Shown in pieces: positions 27,101 to 34,065 of a stretch of DNA of 48,240 nt; position 1 is the first letter of the stretch, and each line of letters starts with the position of its first letter. The notes beneath the pieces are model-generated. The model saw only the letters and a list, made by a program, of their open reading frames with translations. It was not told the DNA's origin and made no database searches. The stretch is from Caryophanales bacterium UBA4855. GTDB taxonomy: Bacteria; Bacillota_I; Bacilli_A; RFN20; CAG-826. Position numbers and translations under genes: made by a program. Location: positions 1 through 48,240 of the forward strand of contig DHEH01000013.1 of the NCBI GenBank assembly GCA_002399785.1. Reading direction: 5' to 3'.

Positions 27101-28623
27101 GACAAAATATATGGTTCCAAACATTCTTAGGATTTGAAGCTGAAAAAACACCTGATATCGATTTAAATTTCCCAACTGATTTCCAACCAAAAGCTCACTT
27201 ATTTACCAAAGAATTGTTGGGTGCAGATCACGTTTTTAGAGCAGGAACAATTGGTACTGTTCAATTTAAAACTGCTTTCGGTTATGTAAAGAATTATTTC
27301 GAAAAATTCCATATTTCTGCTAATTCAGCCTGGGTTAGTGCTAATGCTTATGGGTGCTGTGAAGTTAAAAGAACTACCGGACAACATCCAGGCGGAATTG
27401 TTGTTGTTCCTCGTGACCATGATGTCAATGATTTTTGCGCTGTTCAATATCCTGCTAACGATCCAAATTCAACATGGATGACAACCCATTATGATTTCGG
27501 TTCTGTTCATGACACAATTTTAAAATTTGATATGTTGGGTCACGTTGATCCTCAAGCTGCAAAAATGATGTCAGTTTTATCTGGGTATGATTGTTTTAGT
27601 GTTCCATTTAATGATAAAAAAGTGTTATCTTTATTTACTACTGACGATGCTTTGCATTTACAACATAAATATTTAAAACCAGATAATGGAGCTTTAGGTT
27701 TGCCAGAATTCGGAACAAAGTTAACAAGAGCCATGCTAAGAGAAACTCAACCAGTTACTTTTAATGATTTATTAATTATTTCTGGATTGAGCCACGGAAC
27801 TGACGTGTGGGCGAATAATCAACAAGATTTAGTTAAGAATGGAGTAATTGGGTTCCACGATGTTATCGGATGTAGAGACGATATTATGACTTACTTAATT
27901 GGATTAGGTATGCCATCTCATGAAGCCTTCGTTATTATGGAAACTGTTCGTAAAAAAGATAAATTTTTAAAGGATAGCCAGATTGATTTAATGAAAAAAT
28001 TTGGAGTACCAGAATATTATATTGAAGCCTGTAAAAAAATCGTTTATTTGTTCCCTAGAGGACATGCTTGTGCATATGTTAATATGGCTATTAGAGTTGC
28101 TTATTATAAGGTTTATTATCCATTAGAGTATTATGCAACATTTTTTACTCTTAGATGCGATAACTACGATATTAATGCGATGATTGGCGGAATTGATTCT
28201 ATTTATAATCGTTTAAAAGAACTTAATGAAAGAAAGAATAAAAAAGGTTTTGGTGCTGAAGCTTTAACCAATAAAGAAGAAAACATTATTACTTCACTTG
28301 ATGTTTGTCTTGAAATGCTTGAGAGAGGTTATTCGTTTGCAAACATTTCTTTAGAAAAATCGGATGCAACGAATTTTGTCATCGATAAAGAACATAATCA
28401 ATTAATCCCACCATTTAAAGTTCTAGATGGTTTAGGTGATGCGGCAGGCACTTCTTTAATGAAAGCAAGAAGCGAAAAACCTTTCTCGAGTTTTAAAGAT
28501 CTTAAAAAGAGAAGTGGTCTTTCACAAACAAACATAAAAGACTTAAAAGCTCTTGGTGTTTTAAAAAATCTTCCAGAAGATACGGACAATAATTTCGATA
28601 ATGGACAGATGTCATTATTTTGA
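24199..28623 (+). CDS. polC: DNA polymerase III PolC-type alpha subunit
   Basis: Main replicative polymerase of low-GC Gram-positives. After the N-terminal domain and an OB-fold (about 225-320), the PHP domain starts at H334-L-H336-T-H338 and is split by the proofreading exonuclease with D421-x-E423 (FDLESTGL). A zinc finger has C932, C935, C957 and C960. The catalytic aspartates are D986 and D988 in TPDIDLNF, with GTIGTVQFKTAFGYVKNY after. Length 1474 is close to Bacillus (1437). The start is GTG, 3 bp after rseP, with AAGGA 12 bp upstream; a downstream ATG at codon 7 is less likely. Confidence 0.97.
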   Translation: MATTERMIRFLESIGISNTDDFDMEFISCTKSSVDDQFFMFCIKKETPWDFGLLDQYLLGTKQIKYKCNIDFTYGTDITCKDIEKLIKDFYFNRFFIEADFKVLLNGSECVVDFPNDDGAEEFYLFLDDLKDIFKVINYHFNLKLFVNEKPFEKECPVEEDTVDEPINEEAPEVELTEEEILHNEAKEQSKAKAVNEYEETFYKNEQEKRTRELYRRGDYSPFAIENIDENSGAVDVDGKVFEVDVRTTKKGKIFAKIGIKDNVAAIYATIFEGRSITKELIDSLAPGVNVKIKGRVDLDKYSHTPCIICHTFTILPPDLIREDKEINKRVELHLHTHMSEMDGLPSVADYCKLAKNMGMKGFAITDHGVVQAFPEADDCASKYGLKIIYGSELYVIDNYFQCSLKPRDIDLDKATYIVFDLESTGLNIRYDRITEIGAVKIANGIVVDHFDQLVNPGIRISDFIASKTKITNELVKDCPKIKDALPSFLKFIGNDPNTILVSHNIEFDYNLLNEEIENNGFSSLEFSAIDTLAISHFLNPENMKHNLGAVASRCEVSYDQDSAHRGDYDAEVLANCWFVLKNRLKAKLQSENSKNKYSLQGISKLEMCYEYLKKWNRGGYHTVVLAKNVQGIIDLNHIISESHINHIGAHPFVPKELLEQYRHNLIIGSACANGEVFYCALRRNGKALAQAISNCDYIEIQPLENYSYLVYGGEVPSPENLKANVMDIINEANRQNKLIVATGDCHYLNPDDKKYRDIFIESSAVGGALHPLKHFSEGKYYYPNPDQHFRNTEEMLECFAWLGKDKAFEYVVTNSNKIFNMVDDNVRAIPKGIFPPKIDNCENMLRDLCFNKAHELYGNPLPKIIEDRLETELDGIISHGYAVIYYISHKLVSLTNKAGYLVGSRGSVGSSFAATMSGITEVNPLPPHYRCPHCKHFELYEGKDIMSGFDLPDKLCPECGTLMEADGQNIWFQTFLGFEAEKTPDIDLNFPTDFQPKAHLFTKELLGADHVFRAGTIGTVQFKTAFGYVKNYFEKFHISANSAWVSANAYGCCEVKRTTGQHPGGIVVVPRDHDVNDFCAVQYPANDPNSTWMTTHYDFGSVHDTILKFDMLGHVDPQAAKMMSVLSGYDCFSVPFNDKKVLSLFTTDDALHLQHKYLKPDNGALGLPEFGTKLTRAMLRETQPVTFNDLLIISGLSHGTDVWANNQQDLVKNGVIGFHDVIGCRDDIMTYLIGLGMPSHEAFVIMETVRKKDKFLKDSQIDLMKKFGVPEYYIEACKKIVYLFPRGHACAYVNMAIRVAYYKVYYPLEYYATFFTLRCDNYDINAMIGGIDSIYNRLKELNERKNKKGFGAEALTNKEENIITSLDVCLEMLERGYSFANISLEKSDATNFVIDKEHNQLIPPFKVLDGLGDAAGTSLMKARSEKPFSSFKDLKKRSGLSQTNIKDLKALGVLKNLPEDTDNNFDNGQMSLF
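25995..26011 (+). repeat. Dispersed 17-bp motif, copy 4
   Basis: TTTGCAGGGGATTTCGA, in polC between the exonuclease and second PHP part, sense, again CAG GGG. Confidence 0.7.
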
Positions 28624-28657
28624 TATTTGATTGCTATAAGATTAGAATATTAAATAT

Positions 28658-28734
<77 letters not shown>

Positions 28735-28762
28735 ATGTGTTATTTATTTAAGGGGAGTATAT

Positions 28763-29185
28763 ATGAACGACTTAGAAAAAGCTGAATCTTTATTAGTAGG
28801 GGACAATACTTGCGTTTTAGTAAAGGGCGAAATTGTTTATGAATTACAATCAAGCGGAATTAAACCTTTGCTAAGTTTGATAGAAAAGAATGTATCTTTG
28901 CAAGGATTTTCTCTTGCTGATAGAATTATTGGCAAGGCTGCTGCTATGCTCGTTTGTTATGCTGGAATTGAAAATGTTTATTCAAAAATAATTAGTAAAG
29001 AAGGTTATAAATATTTATTTAATCGTGGCGTCTTTATTGAATACGATATTTCAACTGAAAATATTGTAAATAGATGCAAAACAGATATGTGCCCTATGGA
29101 AAAAGCAGTTCAAAATACTGAAGATTTTACTGAAGGTTATGAGATACTTTCTAAGATTGTTAAAGAACTAGCCAATAAAAAATAA
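28763..29185 (+). CDS. DUF1893 family protein
   Basis: The 140-residue protein matches the DUF1893 pattern as I know it: LLVGDNTCVLVKGEIVYELQSSGIKPLL at the N-terminus, then DRIIGKAAAMLVCYAGIENVYSKIIS and CKTDMCPMEKAV. The family has a cytidine deaminase-like fold (Thermotoga TM1506 structure) but no assigned function. AAGGGGAG precedes the ATG. It starts 28 bp after tRNA-Arg and may be on the same transcript. Its 3' end faces znuB at 5 bp with no terminator. It carries a near copy of the 17-bp motif (28897-28913). Confidence 0.8.
   Translation: MNDLEKAESLLVGDNTCVLVKGEIVYELQSSGIKPLLSLIEKNVSLQGFSLADRIIGKAAAMLVCYAGIENVYSKIISKEGYKYLFNRGVFIEYDISTENIVNRCKTDMCPMEKAVQNTEDFTEGYEILSKIVKELANKK
28897..28913 (+). 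repeat. Dispersed 17-bp motif, copy 5 (weaker)
   Basis: TTTGCAAGGATTTTCTC, in the DUF1893 gene, sense; one G of the core is A. Confidence 0.5.
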
Positions 29186-29190
29186 TAGGT

Positions 29191-30006
29191 CTATGCAAGG
29201 GATTTTCGTTTTTGAGCGTAAGTTATTATTGGTTTTATGCATAAGAAAATAAGTAATTGAATAACTGAAACAATAATGATTGTGGCGCCTGGTTTTATGT
29301 CTAAATAATACGAACAAGTAATTCCGGTAAGAGTAGATACTAAAGAAATAATTAAAGAACTAAACATTGTTATTTTATAACTTTGTTTAAGTTGCAATGC
29401 GGTAGCAACTGGTAAAACAATTAGCGAAGAAACGATTAAAGAACCAATTGTTTTAGCTGATAAAGCTATTGTTAATGCTAAAAGAATAGATTGAGTAAAG
29501 TTAATTAAATTTACTTTTATTCCTTGAACTTTAGCTTCTTCTTCATTGTAAATAGTGGCTAATATTTGTTTGTCGAATAATACATAAAATAAAACAACAC
29601 AAACAAATAGACCAATAACTAAATATAATTCTGTATCATCAATAAGTAAAATTGATCCAAATAAATAACTATCAAAATTAGAAACATTAGTGTAACTGGT
29701 TAGTATTCCAGCAACTCCTATTCCGGCTGAAAGAACGACAGCAACGCCCATTTCGGCATATTTTGAAAATTTCTTTCTGATAAATTCAATAATTAAGATA
29801 GAAATTAAGCACATAATTAAAGAAGTGATTAGAGGATTTAATCCAGCAACTAATCCAATTGCAACACCAGATAAAGAAGTGTGAGCTAAAGCATCCCCAG
29901 TATTAGAAAGTCTTTTATAAACTGCTGTTGATCCAACAAGAGGGATTATTACACCTAAAAGGGCACCAACAATAAAGGCGATTATCATGAATTTATATTG
30001 AAACAT
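29191..30006 (-). CDS. znuB: Zinc/manganese ABC transporter permease
   Basis: Integral membrane subunit of a cluster A-I metal importer (ABC-3 family). About eight hydrophobic helices; GSTAVYKRLSNTGDALAHTSLSGVAIG near residues 25-50 is the family's most conserved stretch. Length 271 is normal. The start overlaps znuC by 14 bp. With a Fur-family regulator divergent from the operon, zinc is the more likely substrate, but manganese cannot be excluded. The stop codon lies in a copy of the 17-bp motif (29192-29208). Confidence 0.9.
   Translation of the reverse strand: MFQYKFMIIAFIVGALLGVIIPLVGSTAVYKRLSNTGDALAHTSLSGVAIGLVAGLNPLITSLIMCLISILIIEFIRKKFSKYAEMGVAVVLSAGIGVAGILTSYTNVSNFDSYLFGSILLIDDTELYLVIGLFVCVVLFYVLFDKQILATIYNEEEAKVQGIKVNLINFTQSILLALTIALSAKTIGSLIVSSLIVLPVATALQLKQSYKITMFSSLIISLVSTLTGITCSYYLDIKPGATIIIVSVIQLLIFLCIKPIITYAQKRKSLA
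29192..29208 (+). repeat. Dispersed 17-bp motif, copy 6
   Basis: TATGCAAGGGATTTTCG, over the stop codon of znuB, antisense, 300 bp from copy 5. Confidence 0.7.
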
Positions 30007-30646
30007 AATTTTCGCCTCCTTTGAGTTCAGTTACGCTCTTGTTATCTACTAAATATATGTGATTAGCATTTATTAAATCATCCATATGATGAGATATAAA
30101 AATGATTGTAATTTTTCTTTCTTTATTTAAAGAGTTTATGGTTTTGATGAGATTAGAATGGCTTTTTTCATCCATTCCGGCATCTGGTTCATCAAGAACA
30201 ATTAAAGATGGAGAAGAGATTAAAGCTTTAGCAATTTTTACTTTTTGTAATTGACCTCCAGAGAGTTCAGTAATTAATCTATTTCTTAGTTCTAAAATAC
30301 CAGTTTCCTTCAAAATCCCCTGTAAAGCCTCATTGTTTTTCTTATGATTAAAAATTGCGGGCTTATTCTTTGTTAATCCTAAACTTACAATTTCTTGAAC
30401 AGTTGAAGGCATTGAGGTATCGCTTATTCCGGTTGTTTGAGAAACGTAGGAAATCGACTTATCAGTTTTTATAATCTTTCCTTCGGTTGGTTTAAGGATT
30501 CCTAAAATTAATTTAATTAGTGTAGTTTTTCCTGCTCCATTTGGTCCAACTATTCCAATGAATTCTCCATCGTTAACATTTAAATTGAGGTGTTGTAAAA
30601 TTGGTTCACTTTTAAAGGAAAAACTAACGTTTTCTAATTTAATCAT
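29993..30646 (-). CDS. znuC: Zinc/manganese ABC transporter ATP-binding protein
   Basis: ATPase of the same importer. Walker A is GPNGAGKTT (about 34-42), signature LSGGQLQKVKIAKAL, Walker B LIVLDEPDAGMD, with the switch histidine in FISHHMDDL. It has 217 residues. The gene starts directly at the znuA stop and overlaps znuB. The 17-bp motif occurs at 30310-30326 in sense direction. Confidence 0.94.
   Translation of the reverse strand: MIKLENVSFSFKSEPILQHLNLNVNDGEFIGIVGPNGAGKTTLIKLILGILKPTEGKIIKTDKSISYVSQTTGISDTSMPSTVQEIVSLGLTKNKPAIFNHKKNNEALQGILKETGILELRNRLITELSGGQLQKVKIAKALISSPSLIVLDEPDAGMDEKSHSNLIKTINSLNKERKITIIFISHHMDDLINANHIYLVDNKSVTELKGGENYVSI
30310..30326 (-). repeat. Dispersed 17-bp motif, copy 7
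   Basis: TTTACAGGGGATTTTGA on the minus strand, in znuC, sense. Confidence 0.6.
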
Positions 30647-31516
30647 TTATTTATTTCCTTCTTTAAGATTATTAAAATTATTAATCATTACACTTATATA
30701 ATCTTCGTTTTTTTGATCTTCATCTGTCAAAGTCTCTAAAGGATTTAAAGTTGAAATTGTGCATTTTTTTTCTTTTGCAATTGAAGTAACTATTGCTGGA
30801 GATTCGTATTTTTCAACATAAATTGTTTTAATATTATATTCATCAACAGCTTTATATATTTTCTCAATTTCTAAAGGAGTTGGTTCGCTCTCAGATGATA
30901 AACCATTGATTGCAATTTGATTTAGACCATATTGATTACAGAAATAACCTAAGAAAGCATGAGAAACTAAAACATTTTTATTAGTAAAATTCTTAATATC
31001 TTTTTCAAAAGAATCGTTTAATGAATTGAATAAATATGAGGCATTGGCAAGGGATTTTGAATAAAAATCAGCATTTGTTGAATCAAATTTAGACATTATA
31101 TTTGTAATGTTATTCATCTCAATGATAGCGTTTAATGGGTTTAACCAAACATGAGGGTCATTGACCCCGTCATATTGCTCGATTGAAATACTATCAGTAA
31201 CTATGTTGATTTTATCGTTGATTTCTTGTGGTAAATTAATTGTCCAACTTTCTAAACCGATTCCGTTTATAAAAATAAGATCTGCATCATATAGATTGCT
31301 TATATCCTTAGAAGTTGGGGTATATTCATGAGGCTCGGTGCCTAAAGGACATAGATTAATGACATTCGCTTTATCTTTCACAATTCTTTTAGCTAGATCA
31401 TAAATTGTATAAAAAGAAGTGTAGATAGTTGGTTTTGAACTATCTATTTGATTTTGATTAGATTGGCAAGAAGTTAAAACCAATGTTAATAATAAAATAG
31501 GGAATATTTTTTTCAT
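30647..31516 (-). CDS. znuA: Zinc/manganese ABC transporter substrate-binding lipoprotein
   Basis: Extracytoplasmic metal-binding lipoprotein of the ABC importer. The signal peptide ends in a lipobox (LTLVLTSC, Cys17), so it is anchored to the outer face of the membrane. Likely metal ligands lie in PLGTEPHEY, NDPHVWLNPLNAI and LVSHAFLGYF. The His-rich loop of many ZnuA proteins is missing, so zinc versus manganese is open. Length 289. It is first in the operon; no SD is visible before the ATG. The operator lies 23-37 bp upstream of the start. Confidence 0.92.
   Translation of the reverse strand: MKKIFPILLLTLVLTSCQSNQNQIDSSKPTIYTSFYTIYDLAKRIVKDKANVINLCPLGTEPHEYTPTSKDISNLYDADLIFINGIGLESWTINLPQEINDKINIVTDSISIEQYDGVNDPHVWLNPLNAIIEMNNITNIMSKFDSTNADFYSKSLANASYLFNSLNDSFEKDIKNFTNKNVLVSHAFLGYFCNQYGLNQIAINGLSSESEPTPLEIEKIYKAVDEYNIKTIYVEKYESPAIVTSIAKEKKCTISTLNPLETLTDEDQKNEDYISVMINNFNNLKEGNK
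31044..31060 (+). repeat. Dispersed 17-bp motif, copy 8
   Basis: TTGGCAAGGGATTTTGA, in znuA, antisense. Confidence 0.65.
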
Positions 31517-31538
31517 AATTTTGTAAATGGTTTGTAAT

Positions 31539-31553
31539 TGCGAATCATTTGCA
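31539..31553. promoter_or_regulatory. Probable Zur/Fur operator
   Basis: TGCGAATCATTTGCA is a 7-1-7 inverted repeat with one mismatch, in the 91-bp space between znuA and the divergent Fur-family gene. This 7-1-7 layout is the known form of Fur, Zur and PerR boxes in Bacillus-type bacteria. Its place fits repression of znuABC; the regulator's own promoter is 40 bp away. Confidence 0.75.
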
Positions 31554-31592
31554 TTTAAATAATACTATTTTGTATTAAAATTACAACAAGAA

Positions 31593-31601
31593 TGATAATA
31601 T
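31593..31601 (+). promoter_or_regulatory. Extended -10 promoter of the Fur-family gene, likely leaderless
   Basis: TG-A-TAATAT ends 6 bp before the ATG at 31608, so transcription should start at the A of the start codon. No SD precedes the gene. A second possible -10 (TATAAT, 31599-31604) is even closer to the ATG. Confidence 0.55.
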
Positions 31602-31607
31602 AATTAT

Positions 31608-32000
31608 ATGAATTTGAAAAAAACCAAAACTCGTGAAGCGATTTTATCTATTTTATCTAATTCAAAGTTTCCTTTAACTGCAGATGAAATTTTCGAAAAA
31701 ATCAAAAGTAATGGTAACTTTACTTTATCTACGATTTATCGTTCCTTATTTTCTTTTGAAATAGCTGGTATTATAAAGAAAGAAGTTAGTACTGATAAGA
31801 AATCGGTTTATTCTTTGAATACTCCAATGGATAAACACGTATTGGTTTGTGTTAAGTGTCATAAAAAAGTAATTATTAGTGGATGTCCATATCATGAAGC
31901 TAATAAAAAAATATCTCATGAAACTGGTTTTCAAATTATAGATCATAATACAGAGATTTACGGCATATGCCCTGAATGTCTAAAAAAAGGAGAAAAATAA
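31608..32000 (+). CDS. zur: Fur-family metal regulator, probably Zur
   Basis: The 130 residues show the winged-helix domain (TADEIFEKIKSNGNFTLSTIYRSLFSFEIAGII, about 25-57) with the recognition helix LSTIYRSL, and a dimer domain with the structural zinc cysteines in CVKCHKK and CPECLKK. The regulatory-site stretch is HVLVCVKC and ISGCPYHEA. Divergent position to znuABC with a Fur-type box between supports Zur over PerR or Fur; the specificity is inferred from context. It is 3' coupled to the next gene (TAATG). Confidence 0.88.
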   Translation: MNLKKTKTREAILSILSNSKFPLTADEIFEKIKSNGNFTLSTIYRSLFSFEIAGIIKKEVSTDKKSVYSLNTPMDKHVLVCVKCHKKVIISGCPYHEANKKISHETGFQIIDHNTEIYGICPECLKKGEK

Positions 32001-32557
32001 TGATTTGTCCAAATTGTAAAAAAGAAATTCAAGATGGTAGTAAGTTTTGTGTTTATTGTGGTTCTACTATTGAAAATACAAAACCAATTAATAATGCGAA
32101 AGTGGCAGTTAAACCTGTCAAAAAGGGAGATCACAAAATTCTTGTTTTGTTATCTTATTTGTTCATTTCGCTTGCCTTCTTATTTATTATCGGAAGTATA
32201 GTATTTAATATTTTAGCAACTGTAGATAATGCGTTTGTATATATGTATATGAATACTTACGGTGGCTTTATGTTTGCAGCATCAATGTTGATAATAACTG
32301 GAGTGACTCTTCAAATTATCTATACATTCATCGGAAAAAGTGATGGTAAGAATTATGGTATTTTCTCATTTGTTCTCGAATGTTTAACTTTGTTCTTTTT
32401 CTTATTAACATGCTTTTGGGTTAATGATTCGCGTGTTTTATTTGTATCATTATTTTGGATTATTTATGGTATTGGCTTAGTATGTTTAATTGCTGGCTTT
32501 ATAATCTCCATACAAGGTTATAAAGTTAATTATAAGAATAAAGAAGAAATAAAATAA
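32000..32557 (+). CDS. Zinc-ribbon protein with four membrane segments
   Basis: The start ATG shares its first base with the stop of the regulator gene, and AAGGAG lies ahead of it; an in-frame ATG at 31976 lies within the regulator and is rejected. The 185 residues begin with a zinc ribbon (MICPNCKKEI...KFCVYCG, residues 1-22). A basic linker leads to four hydrophobic helices (about 45-70, 82-106, 114-135, 142-168). Function unknown. Co-transcription with a Zur-like regulator suggests a link to zinc status, which is inference only. Confidence 0.75.
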   Translation: MICPNCKKEIQDGSKFCVYCGSTIENTKPINNAKVAVKPVKKGDHKILVLLSYLFISLAFLFIIGSIVFNILATVDNAFVYMYMNTYGGFMFAASMLIITGVTLQIIYTFIGKSDGKNYGIFSFVLECLTLFFFLLTCFWVNDSRVLFVSLFWIIYGIGLVCLIAGFIISIQGYKVNYKNKEEIK

Positions 32558-32657
32558 AATTTTTAAGTTCTCTACTTAGTTTTTATAACAATTTATCTTT
32601 TTTACTTTTAATCAGCGCTTAAAAGCAGTTTTTGAAGGGTATTAGCAAAATATTTAG

Positions 32658-32686
32658 TTGAATTAAAGTTAGTGATTTAATATAAT
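32658..32686 (+). promoter_or_regulatory. Promoter of tRNA-Ala
   Basis: TTGAAT (32658-32663) and TATAAT (32681-32686) are exactly 17 bp apart. Transcription would start near 32693, 14 nt before the tRNA. The rest of the 150-bp gap upstream (32558-32650) holds nothing I can name. Confidence 0.85.
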
Positions 32687-32706
32687 AATCAAGCGATTTG
32701 GTGTAT

Positions 32707-32782
32707 GGGGCTTTAGCTCAGCTGGGAGAGCGCTTCCATGGCATGGAAGAGGTCGCCGGTCCGATCCCGGTAAGCTCCACCA
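32707..32782 (+). tRNA. tRNA-Ala (anticodon GGC)
   Basis: Cloverleaf with acceptor GGGGCTT/AAGCTCC, anticodon stem CTTCC/GGAAG around ATGGCAT, T-arm with GTCCGATC and an encoded CCA. Anticodon GGC reads GCC and GCU. The T-loop starts GTC rather than TTC, an uncommon but known variation. A terminator follows closely. Confidence 0.95.
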
Positions 32783-32796
32783 AAATTGCTAAATTT

Positions 32797-32822
32797 AAAA
32801 AGCGGTATTAAGCCGCTTTTTT
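32797..32822 (+). terminator. Intrinsic terminator after tRNA-Ala
   Basis: AAAAAGCGG (32797-32805) pairs with CCGCTTTTT (32813-32821), loop TATTAAG, followed by T. It ends the tRNA-Ala transcript 15 nt after its CCA. Confidence 0.9.
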
Positions 32823-32905
32823 GTTCTTTATAAATTTAATTCTTTTTAAATTGATCGTTTTTCTATTTTTTTAAATAGTTTTTATTAAAGAAAAAAGTTT
32901 TTGAT

Positions 32906-33925
32906 TTACCATTTATTTTTAACTTTTTCAGCAAAACTTAAAACATCTCTAAATTCAATTTTCTTTCCGTTTAATATGAAAAATCCGTTAAACATACCAA
33001 ATACTTGGTGTTGCAAACTTGAAATTATTAAAATATCTGAATTGGCATAACGATCTAATATCGGAGTAAATGTTAAATAAATATCTTTATTTTTAGATTC
33101 GATAATCCAAGGTTTCATAAAATCATCTATGCCTTTGCTATCTGTTGGGATTTTAAATTCAACATCTTCAAATTTATAAGCTTTACCATCATAAAACAAA
33201 ACATTTTCGCTGGCCGCTTTATTGTTTCCAAAACCATATCCAAGATTAAAACCGATATAATGGTCATCTTGTTTTGTAGATAAAGAAGACCAATACCAAG
33301 TGTTGGAATAAGTCCAAACTCCTCTTCCCCAGTCAAGGACTCCAAACCAAGAATTTACTTTAATTTCTTTCTCACCAATTCTGATGAGTCCATTAGCTTC
33401 TAAATTATTTATTTTTTGATTGTAATAAAAATGTTTATTCTTATCAAAAGGAGTGGCAATGACCATTGAATCATCATTATGGTTTGTTATAACTAAATCG
33501 CAATAAAAATCTTGTTTATTGTAAAAATTTTTCATGGTCGCAATTATGTGACGAACATTACCATCATTTAAAAACAATAGCGAATACCCTTTCTTTTTTA
33601 CTTTTAAGTCACCTTTTTTAGATGTTGGAGGAAGATTTACTTTACCAAAAGGGAAGGCGCCCATTTTAGAAACTGTTTTTTGTTTTTTGGCTTTAAAATC
33701 TAAAAAAGAGATAGACGATAAAGACATATATCCGTTATCATCGATTGTTAAAGCAACTCCGTATTCATTATTTCCAAAATAATAATAATCCCATTCCTTA
33801 ATGCGCCATTTGCTAGTTTTTATATCTTTTCTAGAATAATTTTTTACAAGCGAAAAAGCGTATCCCGGTTCAGCAAGATTGCCATCTTCGTTTAAAAGTG
33901 GTCCTGCAGTCATTTTATGTTGCAT
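32906..33925 (-). CDS. DUF2804 family protein
   Basis: The 339-residue protein has the DUF2804 hallmarks: MTAGPLLNEDGNLAEPGYAFSLV at the N-terminus and the Trp-rich WFGVLDWGRGVWTYSNTWYWSS near residues 192-213. It has no signal peptide or membrane segment. The rest is beta-rich and aromatic, like a lipocalin or carbohydrate-related fold, but the family's function is unknown. It is divergent from the GH13-GH1-transporter-GH36 operon with 140 bp between them. Confidence 0.82.
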   Translation of the reverse strand: MQHKMTAGPLLNEDGNLAEPGYAFSLVKNYSRKDIKTSKWRIKEWDYYYFGNNEYGVALTIDDNGYMSLSSISFLDFKAKKQKTVSKMGAFPFGKVNLPPTSKKGDLKVKKKGYSLLFLNDGNVRHIIATMKNFYNKQDFYCDLVITNHNDDSMVIATPFDKNKHFYYNQKINNLEANGLIRIGEKEIKVNSWFGVLDWGRGVWTYSNTWYWSSLSTKQDDHYIGFNLGYGFGNNKAASENVLFYDGKAYKFEDVEFKIPTDSKGIDDFMKPWIIESKNKDIYLTFTPILDRYANSDILIISSLQHQVFGMFNGFFILNGKKIEFRDVLSFAEKVKNKW

Positions 33926-34031
33926 TAATTGTCTCCTATAATTGTTAAAGTAATATTACCATTATTGCTTTCTCTTTTGAATATTAATTCGGCACAATAA
34001 TGTTTTTAAAGAATTTTGTAAGTAATAAGTT

Positions 34032-34037
34032 TATAAT
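34032..34037 (+). promoter_or_regulatory. -10 element of the glycoside hydrolase operon
   Basis: TATAAT ends 28 bp before the GH13 ATG; a clear -35 is not visible, which would suit an activated promoter. In the same 140-bp divergent space is a 10-bp palindrome GTAATATTAC (33951-33960), closer to the DUF2804 gene. No catabolite-repression box of the usual form was found. Confidence 0.5.
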
Positions 34038-34065
34038 GGTTCTATAAAATAAAAGGCTAGAAATA

